From Dichetophora obliterata (Eukaryota > Arthropoda > Insecta > Diptera > Sciomyzidae): 64,000 bases of DNA. The stretch covers positions 18,152,191 to 18,216,190 of the forward strand of contig OY986440.1 of NCBI GenBank assembly GCA_963920525.1, written 5' to 3'. Position numbers and translations under genes: made by a program. Under the pieces are notes generated by a model. That model ran no database searches. It was not told the DNA's origin and was given only the letters and a program-made list of their open reading frames with translations. This document shows positions 12,168 to 23,703 of this stretch, one piece after another (position 1 is the first letter of the stretch; each line of letters begins with the position of its first letter).

Positions 12168-13359
12168 ATCGCCAAAAGAAATGTGGCCAAAAGATACTTC
12201 AGAAAAAAGTTCCACAAATGAGGAAATAAGAGCAGCCGTGTCCCATCATTTAGAAATAAGCTCAAATATATTTAATTATGAAAAATTTTCTAGCTGGAGA
12301 AGGCTTGTTAGAACTCAAATATATATCAGACGATTTATATGGAATTTAAGATCCGTCAAAAGAGGCGCTGAGCGAAGGAAAGGACCGCTTAAACAAGAAG
12401 AATATCTTTATGAAGAAAACCATTTATATCGTCTTGCTCAATATGAGTTTTAAAACGAAGAAGTAGCTATTTTAAGAAAAAATAAGGAACAGCCTCCCGA
12501 AAGTCAAACAGCGCTTGAAAAGTCAAGCCCACTGTATAAATCAACACCATATTTGGATGAAGCTGGGGTACTGAGATGTCGTGGACGAATTGACGCTGCT
12601 ATCAGAATAAAAGATGAAATGAAGCGACCAATCCTGTTACCAGGACAACATGGAATTACTCGGCTAATTATTCGTTCATTTCATATTCGATACCACCATC
12701 AGAATAACGAGACGGTACTAAATGAACTTCGGCAAATATATTATATTCCACGCTTAAGAACACTGCTGAAAAAAGAAAAACGCAACTATCAAAAATGCAA
12801 ACATCAAAAAGCAATACCTTATGCCCCACAAATGGCAGAGCTGCCTCCAACTAGACTCGCAAGTTTCACTCGCCCGTTTTCTTTTATAGGCCTTGACTAT
12901 TTCGGCCCGATGTATGTTGCCGTAGGGCGAAGAAGGGAGAAAAGGTGGGGTGTCTTAATAACCTGCCTAACAATCAGAGCTATACATCTCGAGGTGGCAT
13001 GTAGTTTAACGTCGGATTCATGCATTCTTGCTATAAAGAGATTTATTGCCAGGCGAGGAACACCTTTAGAAATAAGATGCGACAATGGCACTAATTTTCA
13101 TGGAGCGGAGAAGGAGCTAGCTGAGATGAGTAGACAAGAGCACAAACGTGTAGCAGAAGAATTTTCAAGTTCAATGATTAAATGGACCTACAACTCTCCA
13201 TCGGCGCCGCATATGGGTGGAAGTTGGGAGAGATTAGTTCGATCTGTAAAAAAGATACTCTACCAGATTTTGCCAACGAGAAATCCTACAGACGAGCTAC
13301 TGTATAGCATGCTACTGGAAATCGAAAAGGCCAAACCATTTCCTACTGGGTTCTTCTAA
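12168..13359 (+). pseudogene. BEL integrase: zinc-binding and DDE core, with one internal stop
   Basis: After the frameshift, coding resumes in the frame of 12181. A TAA at 12451-12453 interrupts it and the same frame continues to 13359. The HHCC region reads FHIRYHHQNNE then YQKCKHQKA; the first cysteine of the usual pair appears replaced by tyrosine. The DDE core is visible as GLDYFGP, CDNGTNF and GGSWERLV. Just past 13330 roughly 25 family residues are missing and the frame shifts, so the final stop at 13359 is an artefact of that deletion. Integration from this copy is unlikely. Confidence 0.85.
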
Positions 13360-13807
13360 TGGTGAGAAAGCAGATGGTGTCTGCATAGATGAAAGTGTTA
13401 TTTTGCGTAAGAATTGGCTTAAAGCTCAGCAATTTTCTAATGCCTTTTGGAAAAGGTGGGTACGTGAGTACCTCCCGACTCTTACTAGACGCACCAAATG
13501 GTTCCAACCGGTCAAGCCGATTGAAAAGAGAGACATGGTGATCATTGTTAGCGAAGCAGAGCCTAGAAACTCATGGCCTTTAGGCAAAGTCTTGGAAGTA
13601 ACACCAGGAAAAGATGGCCAGGTACGGACTGCAACAGTACAGACTTCAAAGGGAATCTACGTAAGGCCAGCCGTCAAGTTAGCCGTTCTTGATGTTCGTA
13701 AAGAGAGTAAGTCCGCCAATCAGTCGACCATACGAAGAGGGAGTGTTAACAACACTGGTACAATAGATGTCGCAAGTGTCGTCGAGGAGAACACCAAGAC
13801 AAATTGA
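13360..13807 (+). pseudogene. BEL integrase C-terminal domain, running into the 3' LTR
   Basis: From about 13340 a third frame carries PNHFLLGSSNGE, then KNWLKAQQFSNAFWKRWVRE and WPLGKVLEVTPGKDGQVR, the familiar DUF5641-like tail of BEL integrases. The stop TGA at 13805-13807 lies 64 bp inside the 3' LTR, so the polyprotein ends within LTR sequence. Confidence 0.85.
13734..13743 (+). promoter_or_regulatory. Polypurine tract of the BEL element
   Basis: GAAGAGGGAG lies directly before the 3' LTR, in the position where second-strand DNA synthesis is primed in LTR retrotransposons. Confidence 0.8.
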
Positions 13808-14083
13808 CAGCGGCAAAAGTAGAAAAAAACAGGAGGCGCCAAAAACAAGTTTTCTTTATTAATTTTGTACTTTGATTACGTAACTTATCTACTCGCTAAC
13901 CTTCTTAATTGAAATGTAATAAATTTATTGACTTGTCCAAAAAAGTAAGAAATAATATTGTAAAACTTAACTGTATTAATTAAAATCCTTTACAGGAATT
14001 TTTTAGTGCACATTTATTTATGCATATTTAAATAAAGAACTAAAAAATCTGAATACCAAAAAACAAGTTTACAATTTGTAACA
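13744..14083 (+). repeat. 3' LTR of the BEL element
   Basis: It begins TGTTAACAACACTGG and ends TGTAACA, giving canonical TG...CA ends. It is followed by the target copy AATAA at 14084-14088. Compared with the 5' LTR it has about seven substitutions in 340 bp. Confidence 0.95.
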
Positions 14084-14432
14084 AATAATTTAAAAACGCA
14101 ACAGAGTGCCGAACTTCAGTGCATATGAAGAAAGTGCATTACTCTTCCACGTAATCACGCCTATGCGCATATGTCCTTTTTATGTTCTGGATCGAATTCA
14201 AGTAAGAAAAAAACGAAATCCTCGAAATTCTTTCAATTTTTAATTATAAACTATATAATTATTTTTTACGCTACACAGCTGTTCTTCCGATTAGCAACTA
14301 ACCGGAACCTCAACTTGCCGTTAACTTAACCGGCACTTAAGACCTAACCGAACATTGAGAAAATGCTTTTTTGCTAACCGCCAGTTAAAGTTCCGATTAG
14401 TGCTTAACCGGACATTGAGAAAACGGCCCTTA

Positions 14433-16560
14433 GTGTAACAAGATATAATATCTCTTAACTAGCACTAATCATTATAAAAAGGAAATATGGCAGTAAATAT
14501 TTAATATACGAAACACTTATATTTAATATACGAAAACTTAAAACTAACATGAAGAGCTTATTACAACAAAAAATCGAAAACATACAAAATTATTACAAAT
14601 AAATATGAAATCTGATTGAATACTTTAAAAGGACTTGTCTCTAATGGATGACATGTTAAACTAATTAAGGGACGACAATGACGATAATAGTTTATTTTTA
14701 AAATTGACAGCGTTGCCAATTTGTTGTGTGTTACAATTTAAGGAATTTCAAAGACGTGGACCATATATGAAGAATTGTCTTTCGGAGACAAGGCTGAAAT
14801 GTCTTGCTAATACAATATTATTATTACAGCGTAATTGTGTTAAGCGAAGTCTCTCGAAAAGATAGATAGGTTCAGTGGAAAATATTAATTTGTGGACAAT
14901 TTGTAGGACTTTTATCTTGACAAGGTTATCAAAGGTGGTGTTGTTCATTTGGTAAGCATATTCCGAGACATGATCAAACCTACTCAGACTGTATACATAC
15001 CGAGCGATATTATTATATGTTACTTTTAATTTTTGCTTATGAACAGAATCAGCTTTTGCAAATACTTCACAGCCATACAAGAGAATTGGTATTAAGTATA
15101 TTTTGCTATAAGCAGTCTAATTCTTAATGGCATAAAGTATTGGGTAGGCCATAAACTGCGTAACATACCATTTACCTTACCTGAGGAACTGGTGATGTGT
15201 TCGTTCCATATCAAGGTATTATTAAAAAAAAAAAACCCAAGTTCTTAGCCTTACACACATATTCAATAATCGAGTCGTTAATTACTATATCAGGAAGACT
15301 ATTATAGTTTATACGTTTTTTATAGACCAACAAAAACTTAAAATTTCTTGGATTAATTTGAAGCTCATTTTCTGCGGCCCAATTACCGATTGGCTGGAGT
15401 TCTTGATTAAGAATACTCACACCACTACAAAGATCAGTTTTATTACATGAAACATAAAGTTGTATATCATCAGCGTACATGTGCGTGAAACATTGATTCG
15501 GTATTATCGGAAAATCATTTACGTAAATGGAAAACAAAAAGGGTCCCAGAACTGACCCCTGGGGAACACCTTTACTTACTCGAATAAAGTCTGAGTACAA
15601 ATCACCAGAACAAACACATTGGAAACGATCATACAGATATGACCAAATCAATTTTATTGCTGTTGGAGAAAAACCGTACCAATTTTTGAGCTTATGGCAA
15701 AATATTATTAGATTAATAGAATTGGAAGCTTTTGAGCAATCTAAAAGAACCAGGAAAGTAGGTTTGTTTGCTTCAATATTTTGGCGAATAGTTTCAGACA
15801 CATCTGTAATTGCTGTTGTACAACTACGTGTTGGTCTAAATCCAGACTGTCTGACCGTAAGTTGACGATTGGTGGTAAAATACGAGCTCATTTGCTTGTA
15901 AACAAGGTTTTCGAATGCTTTTGAAAAAGGGTCAGATAGGTATAGGCCGAAATTCATCGCCTGATTTTGGAATTGGAATTATCTTGACTAATTTCTACTT
16001 CTTTGGAAGTAAAGATTGTATTGAAAATATGTGTAATAACAGGTACAAGTTTAGGTAAAAACAATTTCAGGAACTTAGGAGTAATACCGTCAATGCCTGT
16101 AAAGTTGGATTTTACATAAATCAGACTAGAGAGCACATCACTTTCAGTAACACACATAAAACTAAAACTAGATGTTGTAGATATTGCACTTTGAAGAGGG
16201 TTATCACGGAAAAAATTTATGTAAGACTCGATTATATCACAGATGGGTTGCCTTGTTAGCTCTATATTATCACAGTTTTGGTTTCCTACAAAATTATTAT
16301 TGAGGACAGCATTTACTTTGTCGGTACAAGTTTTATTTATGCCTATTTTTCTAATAGTTCGCCAAGTAGCTTTACTGTTAGCTGCACTTGAAAATTTTTC
16401 ATAGAAAAACTGGGATTTTGTTCGTCTTATAGTACTAACAGCTTGTTTGCGCAAATTTGAAAAGCCAAAATGGCTTTTGTCTCTTACAAAAAAAAAACAT
16501 CTGAAGCGTGCTTTATTATTTAGCTCGTAAATCTTGCTTAATTTAATCAGATTAGCTATA
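14433..16560 (-). pseudogene. Decayed LINE (Jockey/CR1-like) ORF2 with reverse transcriptase
   Basis: On the minus strand the frames run in order from right to left. An upstream segment (16454-15954) holds KSNFTGIDGITPKFLK. The palm (15957-15211) has SGFRPTRSCTTAI, FLVLLDCSKA, SKGVPQGSVLGPFLFSIYVN and the catalytic box MYADDIQLYV. The C-terminal part (15080-14748) runs from MYGCEVFAKAD to YGPRL. Frames shift near 15955 and between 15211 and 15080, so it is dead. The stretch 14433-14740 is probably its 3' UTR and contains a duplicated TATTTAATATACGAAA word. The endonuclease domain is missing (5' truncation). Assignment to Jockey versus CR1 is uncertain. Confidence 0.85.
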
Positions 16561-16712
16561 GATTACTTAACCTCATTCTGAAGTAGATTAATATAAAATC
16601 TCCTTGCTTATCTTTAAAAAAAAAGTTTGTTACTCTGTAAATATTGGGAATTTCTTAAAAACTGCAACACTGCAAGTAGGAATAAAGAAAACTGACTTAT
16701 TGGAGGTCAATA

Positions 16713-16922
16713 AGGGCTATGTTTTTGTGGCGGTCATATGATCCCCGGTCAAGTGTTTTTATGCTAAATTACATATGTTGTGAATAAATTTACAACGTAA
16801 CTTGCTTTCATCGCATGATTTGGTCAAAATTTATTCCCTTTCTCACTCTCTCAAAGTTCCCATTTACATTGAAACAAAAACAATTCATTACGTGCCTTTG
16901 ACCGCCATCATATCATAGCCCT
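16713..16922. mobile_element. 210 bp MITE with AGGGCTATG ends, TA target site
   Basis: AGGGCTATG then GGCGGTCA at the left is mirrored by TGACCGCC then CATAGCCCT at the right. TA flanks both ends (16711-16712 and 16923-16924), consistent with a Tc1/mariner-type MITE. It is non-coding. Confidence 0.75.
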
Positions 16923-16924
16923 TA

Positions 16925-17283
16925 CCTGAAAAAAACAAAACGAAGCAACAAAAAGTCAATATTAATCTCTTTCACAATAGCGAATTGCTACGTTAACATA
17001 TGAGGTTAAAACAAACAAGATTAGGAAAATCCCATTTTGTAATCTACACTGTAATCACAAAATCGGTTCGTTGTCGTTGTCTTATATGAGAAAACTACTT
17101 CGTCTTTACTACGCTCACGTGCCATTTTTCTTAGAGGTTTGATATTAAAAAGAGAAATTTTAAAAAAGTATCCAAATTTACACTGAGATTAAAAAAAAAT
17201 ATCCATTAATTTTTGAAGGGAAAAGTATCCAAATCCTTTGGATTCAAACCGCAACACTGATTCGGAATATCGATGAAACACAG
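16925..17283. other. No recognised feature
   Basis: AT-rich spacer between two transposon copies. Confidence 0.4.
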
Positions 17284-18701
17284 GGTGACACACACAAAAA
17301 GCAGAATAAAAGTTGATGTTTGTTATTTTTCTATAGGGGGTTTCGGATGATCCGACTTGCCATCCGACATGTCCGACGACAAATTAACGGAGCAAATTTC
17401 TTTGAGCTTTCGAACAGTCCGACATGTGCGACGACTTCATTTCATTGCAGGCTCTCAAACAAAACACATCGGCGTAATAGCTGAGCAATTTTTAGATACC
17501 CTTATAATTGACCAGTAATTTTCCATACTTTAGAAAAATTTTAATTAATTATAACCATAATTCAATGTTTCTAACGTTGAACATATTATTTTTCTATGAT
17601 ATTTTTCCGCTTCGTTGCTGTTCACCCGCTGACGCTCTTAATAAAATGAAAAAATGCAGCAAGTCGGATCGACTTGCGTTCACATGCCCAACATGTCGGT
17701 CCGATCGGCAGGAAAATCAAAAAATTTTAATTTTCGTCCGCTATGTCGGTCCGACTGTCCTATTCGCTTTCGAATGATCCAACTTGTCGTCAAGCATGCC
17801 AGATCTGTCCGACATGTCGGATCGTCCGAAACCCCCTATAGAAAAATAACAAACATCAACTTTTATTCTGCTTTTTGTGTGTGTCACCCATAGAAGTAAA
17901 ATATAAGGAAGCGGTGTAGTTGAAGTGGAATGAAGTATTTTACAAACACAGTGAAGTTGACACAGACACAAAAACATTCATACAGGGCCGCATTCAATTA
18001 TGTAGTAAATAAAGGCGTAAATTATTTTTTATTTTTTAGATGTATGCTTACTATGCAATTTTTATATACCACCGTTATATAATATGTTGCGTTACCAATT
18101 TTTTTACAGAGAAAAGCATTGCTAAAATAATGTAAAAGACATGAACTCAGAATGAGACTGAAACGACAAAAGTTACTTTAAATGATTTTTTAAGAATTCA
18201 TTTCAAAAAACTATTTTTTATAAACTATTTAATTGATATTAAAATAACACAAAAACTAAACAATTAAATACATACCAAATTAAACTCTTTTAAAATAAAT
18301 AGTTTTGTGTAGTTTTTTTCGATCTGTGGGCTTTTAATTAGTTTTTTTTATATAAAAATACGTAGTTATAGCTTGTAACCTTAGGTTGCTAATCCACTTT
18401 AATTTCATGTCAAGTTTTCAAAGAAATTGTAAACAAATAAATAACTATTAAAGCTTATCCCAATATGAAAAAAAAAATTAACGCCCTTGCCACCCTAAAT
18501 AATGAATGCGCTCATGAAGCAGAACTTATGTTTTGACAGATGTTCTTCCTCTCAAAAAGACTTTTTTTTTTGCTCGGGAAGAGTTTATGTCAAATAACGA
18601 CGCTCTATCTCTCTTCCTCAGCGACGAAAATTCCTTCTACACACGTATAGTGTGTGTGAGTATAACACCACTTCCTTATCTTTTATTTCTATGGTGTCAC
18701 C
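17284..18701. mobile_element. TIR element with ~70 bp ends and CCGACATGTCGG subterminal repeats
   Basis: The left end GGTGACACACACAAAAAGCA through the GGGGGTTTCGGATGATCC region (to about 17358) is mirrored almost perfectly at 17820-17888. Inside both ends are at least five copies of a palindromic CCGACATGTCGG-like word (about 17367, 17418, 17686, 17740, 17807). The right end was later interrupted by the hAT-like element at 17889-18693, leaving a second GTGTCACC at 18694-18701. No transposase is encoded. Target duplication not resolved. Confidence 0.7.
17889..18693. mobile_element. hAT-like non-autonomous element, copy 1 (805 bp)
   Basis: The ends are CATAGAAGTAAAATATAAGG and an inverted CTTATCTTTTATTTCTATG. 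The 8-bp duplication GTGTCACC lies on both sides (17881-17888 and 18694-18701), the length expected of hAT elements. Related copies are at 31491-33205 and 62712 onward. It inserted into the right end of another TIR element. Confidence 0.85.
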
Positions 18702-18739
18702 TATTATCGTCCATCTTAAGTGATGCGACTTTTGCTGTT

Positions 18740-19530
18740 AAAAAACACCTCCCATTGCTGGGGCGTGGTACCTCCCATACAAATCAAATCTTCTATATCG
18801 AATAGCTTTAGCATATGGAACTCGCACAGCAACGGAATTCGGTATTCGACCTTAATTTTCACTTGCTGTTGTACTAGTAAATTTTATGGGTATTGGACGT
18901 AGGGCGTGGCACTTTTTCAGCAGCCCAAATTTTCAGTATAACTTTTAAGCTATAAGACACACATTAATGAAACTCTGTTAGAACGTACTATTTAGTCGTG
19001 TCTTTCGACTGGCAAAATTGAGCAAGTATAGGCCAAAGAGGTGTGGCACCGTCCGTACAATTCAAATTTATGATATCGAATAGAATCTTAATGCCGTATA
19101 ATAATGAAATTCAGTATGGAGTTGCCACTTGGTGATATCCTTCTACTGGAAAACTGGGATGGGCTTTGGAAAAGTGGGTGTGGCTCCACCCATATACTTT
19201 AAATTTTTGATATCAGATAGCTTTGGAACTAAATGTCGTATAACAACGAAATTCAGTATGGAATTACTATTGGGTGATATCCTTTTACTAGAAAACTGAG
19301 ACGGTCATTGAACAAGGGGGTGTGCTTCTCCCATGCAAGCCAAATTTTTGATATTGAATATCTTTGGAAATAATAATAAAAATAATAATAAAATAATAAA
19401 ATAATCACCTCAAAATAAATCACCTCACCTCAAATATCATATAACAATGAAATTCTGGACTTATTGGTCAGGCATTTCTACTGGAAAACTGGCACGGGCA
19501 TTGAAATCTTGGCGTGGCTTCGCCTACACA
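18740..19530. repeat. Imperfect ~145 bp tandem array with GGGCGTGGC/ATATCGAATAGC words
   Basis: A unit containing G-GCGTGGCNCC, CCCATACAA, AAATTTTTGATATCGAATA, ATAACAATGAAATTC and CTACTGGAAAACTG recurs about every 140-150 bp (starts near 18764, 18902, 19043, 19188, 19320, 19511). Copies are well diverged. A short AATAAT microsatellite interrupts the fifth unit near 19375-19405. Confidence 0.7.
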
Positions 19531-19762
19531 AGCTTAATTCAATTCAATATACGTTACTGCAAAAACTAACTTTTTCTGGCATTTAATAATCAAAATCAAA
19601 TCTTCTAAACGAATAAAAATTTCTTCATTTTTAATTTTAAGACCGTAACTTTTGCAACTGAAAGAGATTATTATCTTCATTACTTTTTGGTAAAGTTGGT
19701 TTTGTTGCATTTTCCCTAAAATAAAAAAAAAATTAAAAATAAAAAAAATTAAATCAATTGTT

Positions 19763-19840
19763 CCGCTCATTGTGGGAATCGATCCCACTACCTCATGGTT
19801 TCAAAACTGATGGTTGAGCCCGACTGAGCTATCGAAAGTA
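19763..19840 (-). ncRNA. tRNA-like segment (pseudo-tRNA or SINE head)
   Basis: On the minus strand TAGCTCAGTCGG matches a tRNA A box, and GTGGGATCGATTCCCAC forms a T arm with a B-box-like loop, at roughly tRNA spacing. The acceptor ends (CTTTCGA and AATGAGC) do not pair and no proper anticodon stem forms, so a functional tRNA is unlikely. A tRNA-derived SINE head or tRNA pseudogene is the better reading. Confidence 0.5.
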
Positions 19841-20019
19841 CATTTATTCAAGTTGAAATGTACTAAAATAATTTCCTAATAGTAGAATTTTCTATAAAAT
19901 TAAATGACAACAGTGAAATGACAATGACAGCAGTGGACTATATTTTTCATAGACACAAACCAATCGTGTTTGTCATATGCATATATATTAATAAAAATCA
20001 TTTTCTGTAAAAAAAAACA

Positions 20020-20081
20020 AGAACCTCTCGGAATATTTCGGTGCCGGTTTTTCCCCCGAGTAACACCGGGTATATCAGCTA
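20020..20081 (+). mobile_element. Helitron-like 3' end fragment
   Basis: ACCGGGTATATCAGCTA here matches the reconstructed 3' end of the Helitron at 36828-38144. The usual terminal CTAG reads CTAT, so it is decayed. It matters because it provides the uninterrupted form of that end. Confidence 0.55.
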
Positions 20082-20512
20082 TAATATATAATCATAAAAT
20101 TAATACACAAAAATGTGTATTTAATAATATAATCCTAAATTTACATCAAAAGCTACAATAAGAACCTCGTGTTCAGGGTAGCTTTTTATCGCTGTGAATG
20201 CTATTCTATCGTTTAGCATTTTTTAAGAAGAAGAAGAAGTTATTTTTCTATTGCCATTTGTATGGAGAAAAGTTACTTTTTATGTTGCTTTCGTACATTT
20301 GCACATGCAAGCAAAGCAAAAACAAAAAATGATCCAGCAAGTGAGATGTATCATTTCCCTTGATCAAATTCTATGCTTTTAACTGTCCGTGGCGCAACTG
20401 TAAATTTAGGCAGCACTTAGCCGTTTATTGACGGCTAGATGGCGCTGAAACTGTAAAAATTGGCAGTACTGCATTATTCGACATTTAAAAAGTTTGGTAG
20501 CATTGATATTGC

Positions 20513-22371
20513 CAATGCCCATATTACACGATGTTCGCTTGTACGACGAACAGTTTGCTGTTGTTTTCAATGTGGAACTGTCAAAAATCTGTAAAAACAA
20601 GTGCGGATGAACACTTTTTAGGGCGTACAAAATTAAAATATTTTTTAATCACATCACATTTTCTGTCGTGGTCACACTTAAGTATCACTGTTTTCACAGA
20701 TTTTTGACAAGTGTCAAAAGCTTAAGTGTCACTGGTAGCAGAGATAAGGAGATAGGAAACTTACAATTTGTGACGTAAAAACATATGATTTCATTTTGTT
20801 TTTTTCATTTTTATGAACTTTGCTAAAACTCATTTATAATGTACGTGAGCTTACCTCAGATCAGTGTTGTCGCGACCATTCTAAAAAAAAGTATCCATGA
20901 AAAGTTCACATATGTATTCACTCAATTTTCAATGAAAACAACAATATATTCAATTTTTAAGACAAAAATAACATTTTAAATTTTTAAAATAATGAAACCC
21001 AATTTTTTAAGCTTTAATAACAATGTTATTTATTTAATTTGAAGACTTACAACTAGTTTTGTTAAAATGTAATAGTAAGAAACAAAACATGTACATTAAG
21101 GCGCTTCACGCTCCATAGCAAAAAGGAAAGGCACAAATGATCAAAATAATCCTTGGTTTATGTTATGATGATTGGCCAAATATTTCGACTCTAGCGAAAG
21201 CCATCCGTGAGCTGGAATGGTTTAAAATAACCTCTACAAATCTATATAACAGACTGCAGTCTGCAATCTGTTTTGGCTTGCGCCATTTTGTTTTGTTCGT
21301 CTTCGCTGCAATATCACACATGGTTTCTTTGCAGAAAGCACGACAGTGAAGTTAGTGCGAAAAAACAAATGATTTGAAGCAGATATGGGTCGTCCCGAGC
21401 CTATATAGTTTACGGAACAATGTTCACAGTCGGACATAGTTTCAATCGTTTCTTGAATTAATTTTTAGCATGTCCAAACAGTTCCAGTTGCAATGATTTT
21501 TTTTTAAAGTAAGTAATATGAACTGACATCTCTTTCACACATATTACGGCTTACATGAATTTTGTGATGTGCAAATATGATGTTTATGAGCAAACGAAAG
21601 AACTGATATATGACATGGTGAGATGACATTTTGTCGTTCTTGTTGTGTGCAGTGCTCTGTTTATTTCGTTTTCAACATGCTTTCATTCAATCAAATGAAC
21701 TGGCAGAACTAGATACTTGCAAACATGTTAAAATCGAAATAAACGAAACTATTAGAAGATATATCGTCGTTCTTGTTATGCAAATTGTTTTGTTCATTTA
21801 GATTGAACATTCAAACAGGCGGAACTAGATAGTTTCGGGACATTTTTTGCTTCAGAGACAACTGCTACATACGAACATGTTTAAATAATTAAAATATGTA
21901 GAGTAAATTTGTAGACAATGAATGAAGAATATGGTTTTTTATATTATGCATATGAGTATCGCATTTATGAAGAGTTGATTTAATAATATTTATTCATATC
22001 CTAGCAGATTTTCTTATCAATTTAATACACAAACATATGTGTTCCTTCCACAGTTCAAAGGAACTACATAGCTCCGCTGTAACTATAAAAGAAACGTTCC
22101 ATGTTCGTTCCGACCCCGGAACTGTTTAGCACAAGCCTAATTTGAAGCCATCTTCAAGTACACTTACGCAGGGCTTTACTGCCAACGAACAAAATGTGAA
22201 AGAGAGTAAATTGACGTCAATTCTTGGTAATTCCCTTTTGAATTTCCTCCCCTCTCACGTTGATGTCCTCGTCTTTCATCCACAAAGGTAAGACTTGACC
22301 GTCAAGTCTTGACGAGTATAAGCGGGAACATTGATCGTCGTACAAGCGAACATCGTGTAATATGGGCATTG
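20513..22371. mobile_element. 1.86 kb element bounded by a 36 bp perfect inverted repeat
   Basis: A 36 bp sequence beginning CAATGCCCATATTACACG and ending TTGTACGACG (20513-20548) is present as its exact reverse complement at 22336-22371. No transposase frame lies between. The immediate flanks (GATATTGC and AACACATT) do not show a target duplication, so the true element ends may differ slightly. Superfamily unknown. Confidence 0.65.
22290..22310. repeat. 21 bp perfect palindrome
   Basis: AAGACTTGAC, one base, then GTCAAGTCTT lies just inside the right end of the 20513-22371 element. It could be a protein-binding site or hairpin; function is unknown. Confidence 0.55.
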
Positions 22372-23697
22372 AACACATTTTTACAGAAAAAACAACAAAA
22401 CTTATTTGGATTCGTTATCGATTGTCCTGCTTAGCAGAGGGGTGGAAAAGTTTCGGCAGCAGAAAAATTGAGCATTCAACGTTGCTTGCAAACAAAAATG
22501 CATGCGCGTAGTTTGATCTGGGGGACACAAAGAGATTATCACAATGAAAGATTATCAAAAGAAATTGAAATGAAAATAAAAAGAATTAAATTTTAAGTAT
22601 TTACATATTCATATTAACTCAAGCTATAGATTTATTAGTATTTGTTTAGTTAAAAAAATAGTTTTAACTAAAACTTGATTGAGGCATAGCTTTTTAAAGT
22701 TGGAGTAAAGTAGGAGGAATCGTCACAGTATTACGATTTTTTAAGTTTCTTTACTTTGATACTGATTTTAAAACTCAAGCAAGTGTTAAATTTTTTTACC
22801 ATTGAAATTTTTGGTTTTTTTAAAATATATTTTAGAAGATTATGTATTTTCTCTTATGTTCGTTTAAAAAAGATTCGTATCTTTTCACATTTACTTTTCT
22901 CTATATATTTAAAATAAAATATATTTTAAGATTTTTATAGCTAGAAATCATAGTTTCTTCAAACTTACATACATATATATATCAGCTTTATTGAATTCTG
23001 AGCGCATAGCTCACTGAGCGCTCTCTGAGCGTAACTTTTCACATGTGCACAAAACTCACAACAGTAGAGAACATAATTCAGTCGTTCGCTGACGGTGATG
23101 ATGTGAAGACCTATGTCGGAAATTTTATGTACACTCTTAAAAACCAACTTTTTCGTTTGTAGATTCATAATTCTTTTGCATATATTTTTTATTTTATTAA
23201 GATTTATTATAATTCATATATATTGCACATTAAGATTCTTTGCACTATTTTTCACATTATTTGTATTCATTAATATTTTGATACTTAAATATTTGAAATT
23301 TTGATTATAGTTTTAATGATTCGTATATATTAGGATTTAATAATATTAAAACAAAAACAAAACACCTGAAAAACAACGTTTGAGTCTTGATCGGAATGTG
23401 ACTTCTGTTCTTCAGAGAACCTTTCTTGGAAGCAGAATGTGTAATTTTCCACTGCAAGCAAATTAATATAATTTCTTTACTTAGAAGAAAATGCTGGAGA
23501 AATAATGATATGGAAGAAATAGTAAACAATACCGATGACTAAAAATAAAATCTAAACACATATTACAGTATTTGTGGGAGCATAAACATACAAACTTGAA
23601 AATCTAGATAATTGTGACAACTATTTCGCTCAGTGTGCGCTATTTGAGAGCGCACCAATACTAACAAGACAAAATAAAATGTGACTGTGTTAGAATG
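22372..23697. other. AT-rich stretch, nothing recognised
   Basis: Short chance reading frames only. A CTGAGCGC-type duplicated word occurs near 23000-23030. Confidence 0.4.
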
Positions 23698-23703
23698 CCC
23701 AGC

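Larger units (their letters stand above)
7823..14083 (+). mobile_element. Full-length BEL/Pao LTR retrotransposon, recently inserted, defective
   Basis: The 6261 bp element has two 340 bp LTRs (7823-8162 and 13744-14083) and a purine tract just before the 3' LTR. It is flanked by the 5-bp duplication AATAA (7818-7822 and 14084-14088). The coding order is Gag (PHD finger, DUF1759-like domain, zinc knuckles), protease, reverse transcriptase, RNase H, integrase. This order is diagnostic of BEL/Pao. I count about seven LTR differences (around 2%), so insertion was fairly recent. The reading frame is broken by two in-frame stops, one frameshift and one deletion in the integrase region. It sits inside a PIF/Harbinger-like MITE. 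Confidence 0.95.
7580..14429. mobile_element. PIF/Harbinger-like MITE (about 585 bp) split by a BEL insertion
   Basis: The left end GGGAAGCTTTCTCAATCTCC and right end (complement GGGCCGTTTTCTCAATGTCC) form imperfect TIRs. Both carry further CCGGTTA words. TTA flanks the element at 7577-7579 and 14430-14432, the 3-bp TWA duplication of PIF/Harbinger. Removing the BEL element and one AATAA leaves about 585 bp with no transposase, so it is non-autonomous. Confidence 0.75.

Noticed and set aside
8193..13807. Intact, active retrotransposon
   Set aside because: In-frame stops, a frameshift and an integrase deletion break the polyprotein.
17508..17977. Overlapping frames with Cys pairs near 17700
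   Set aside because: They translate the CCGACATGTCGG repeats; no zinc-finger spacing is maintained.
19763..19840. Functional tRNA gene
   Set aside because: The acceptor arms do not pair and no clean anticodon stem forms.
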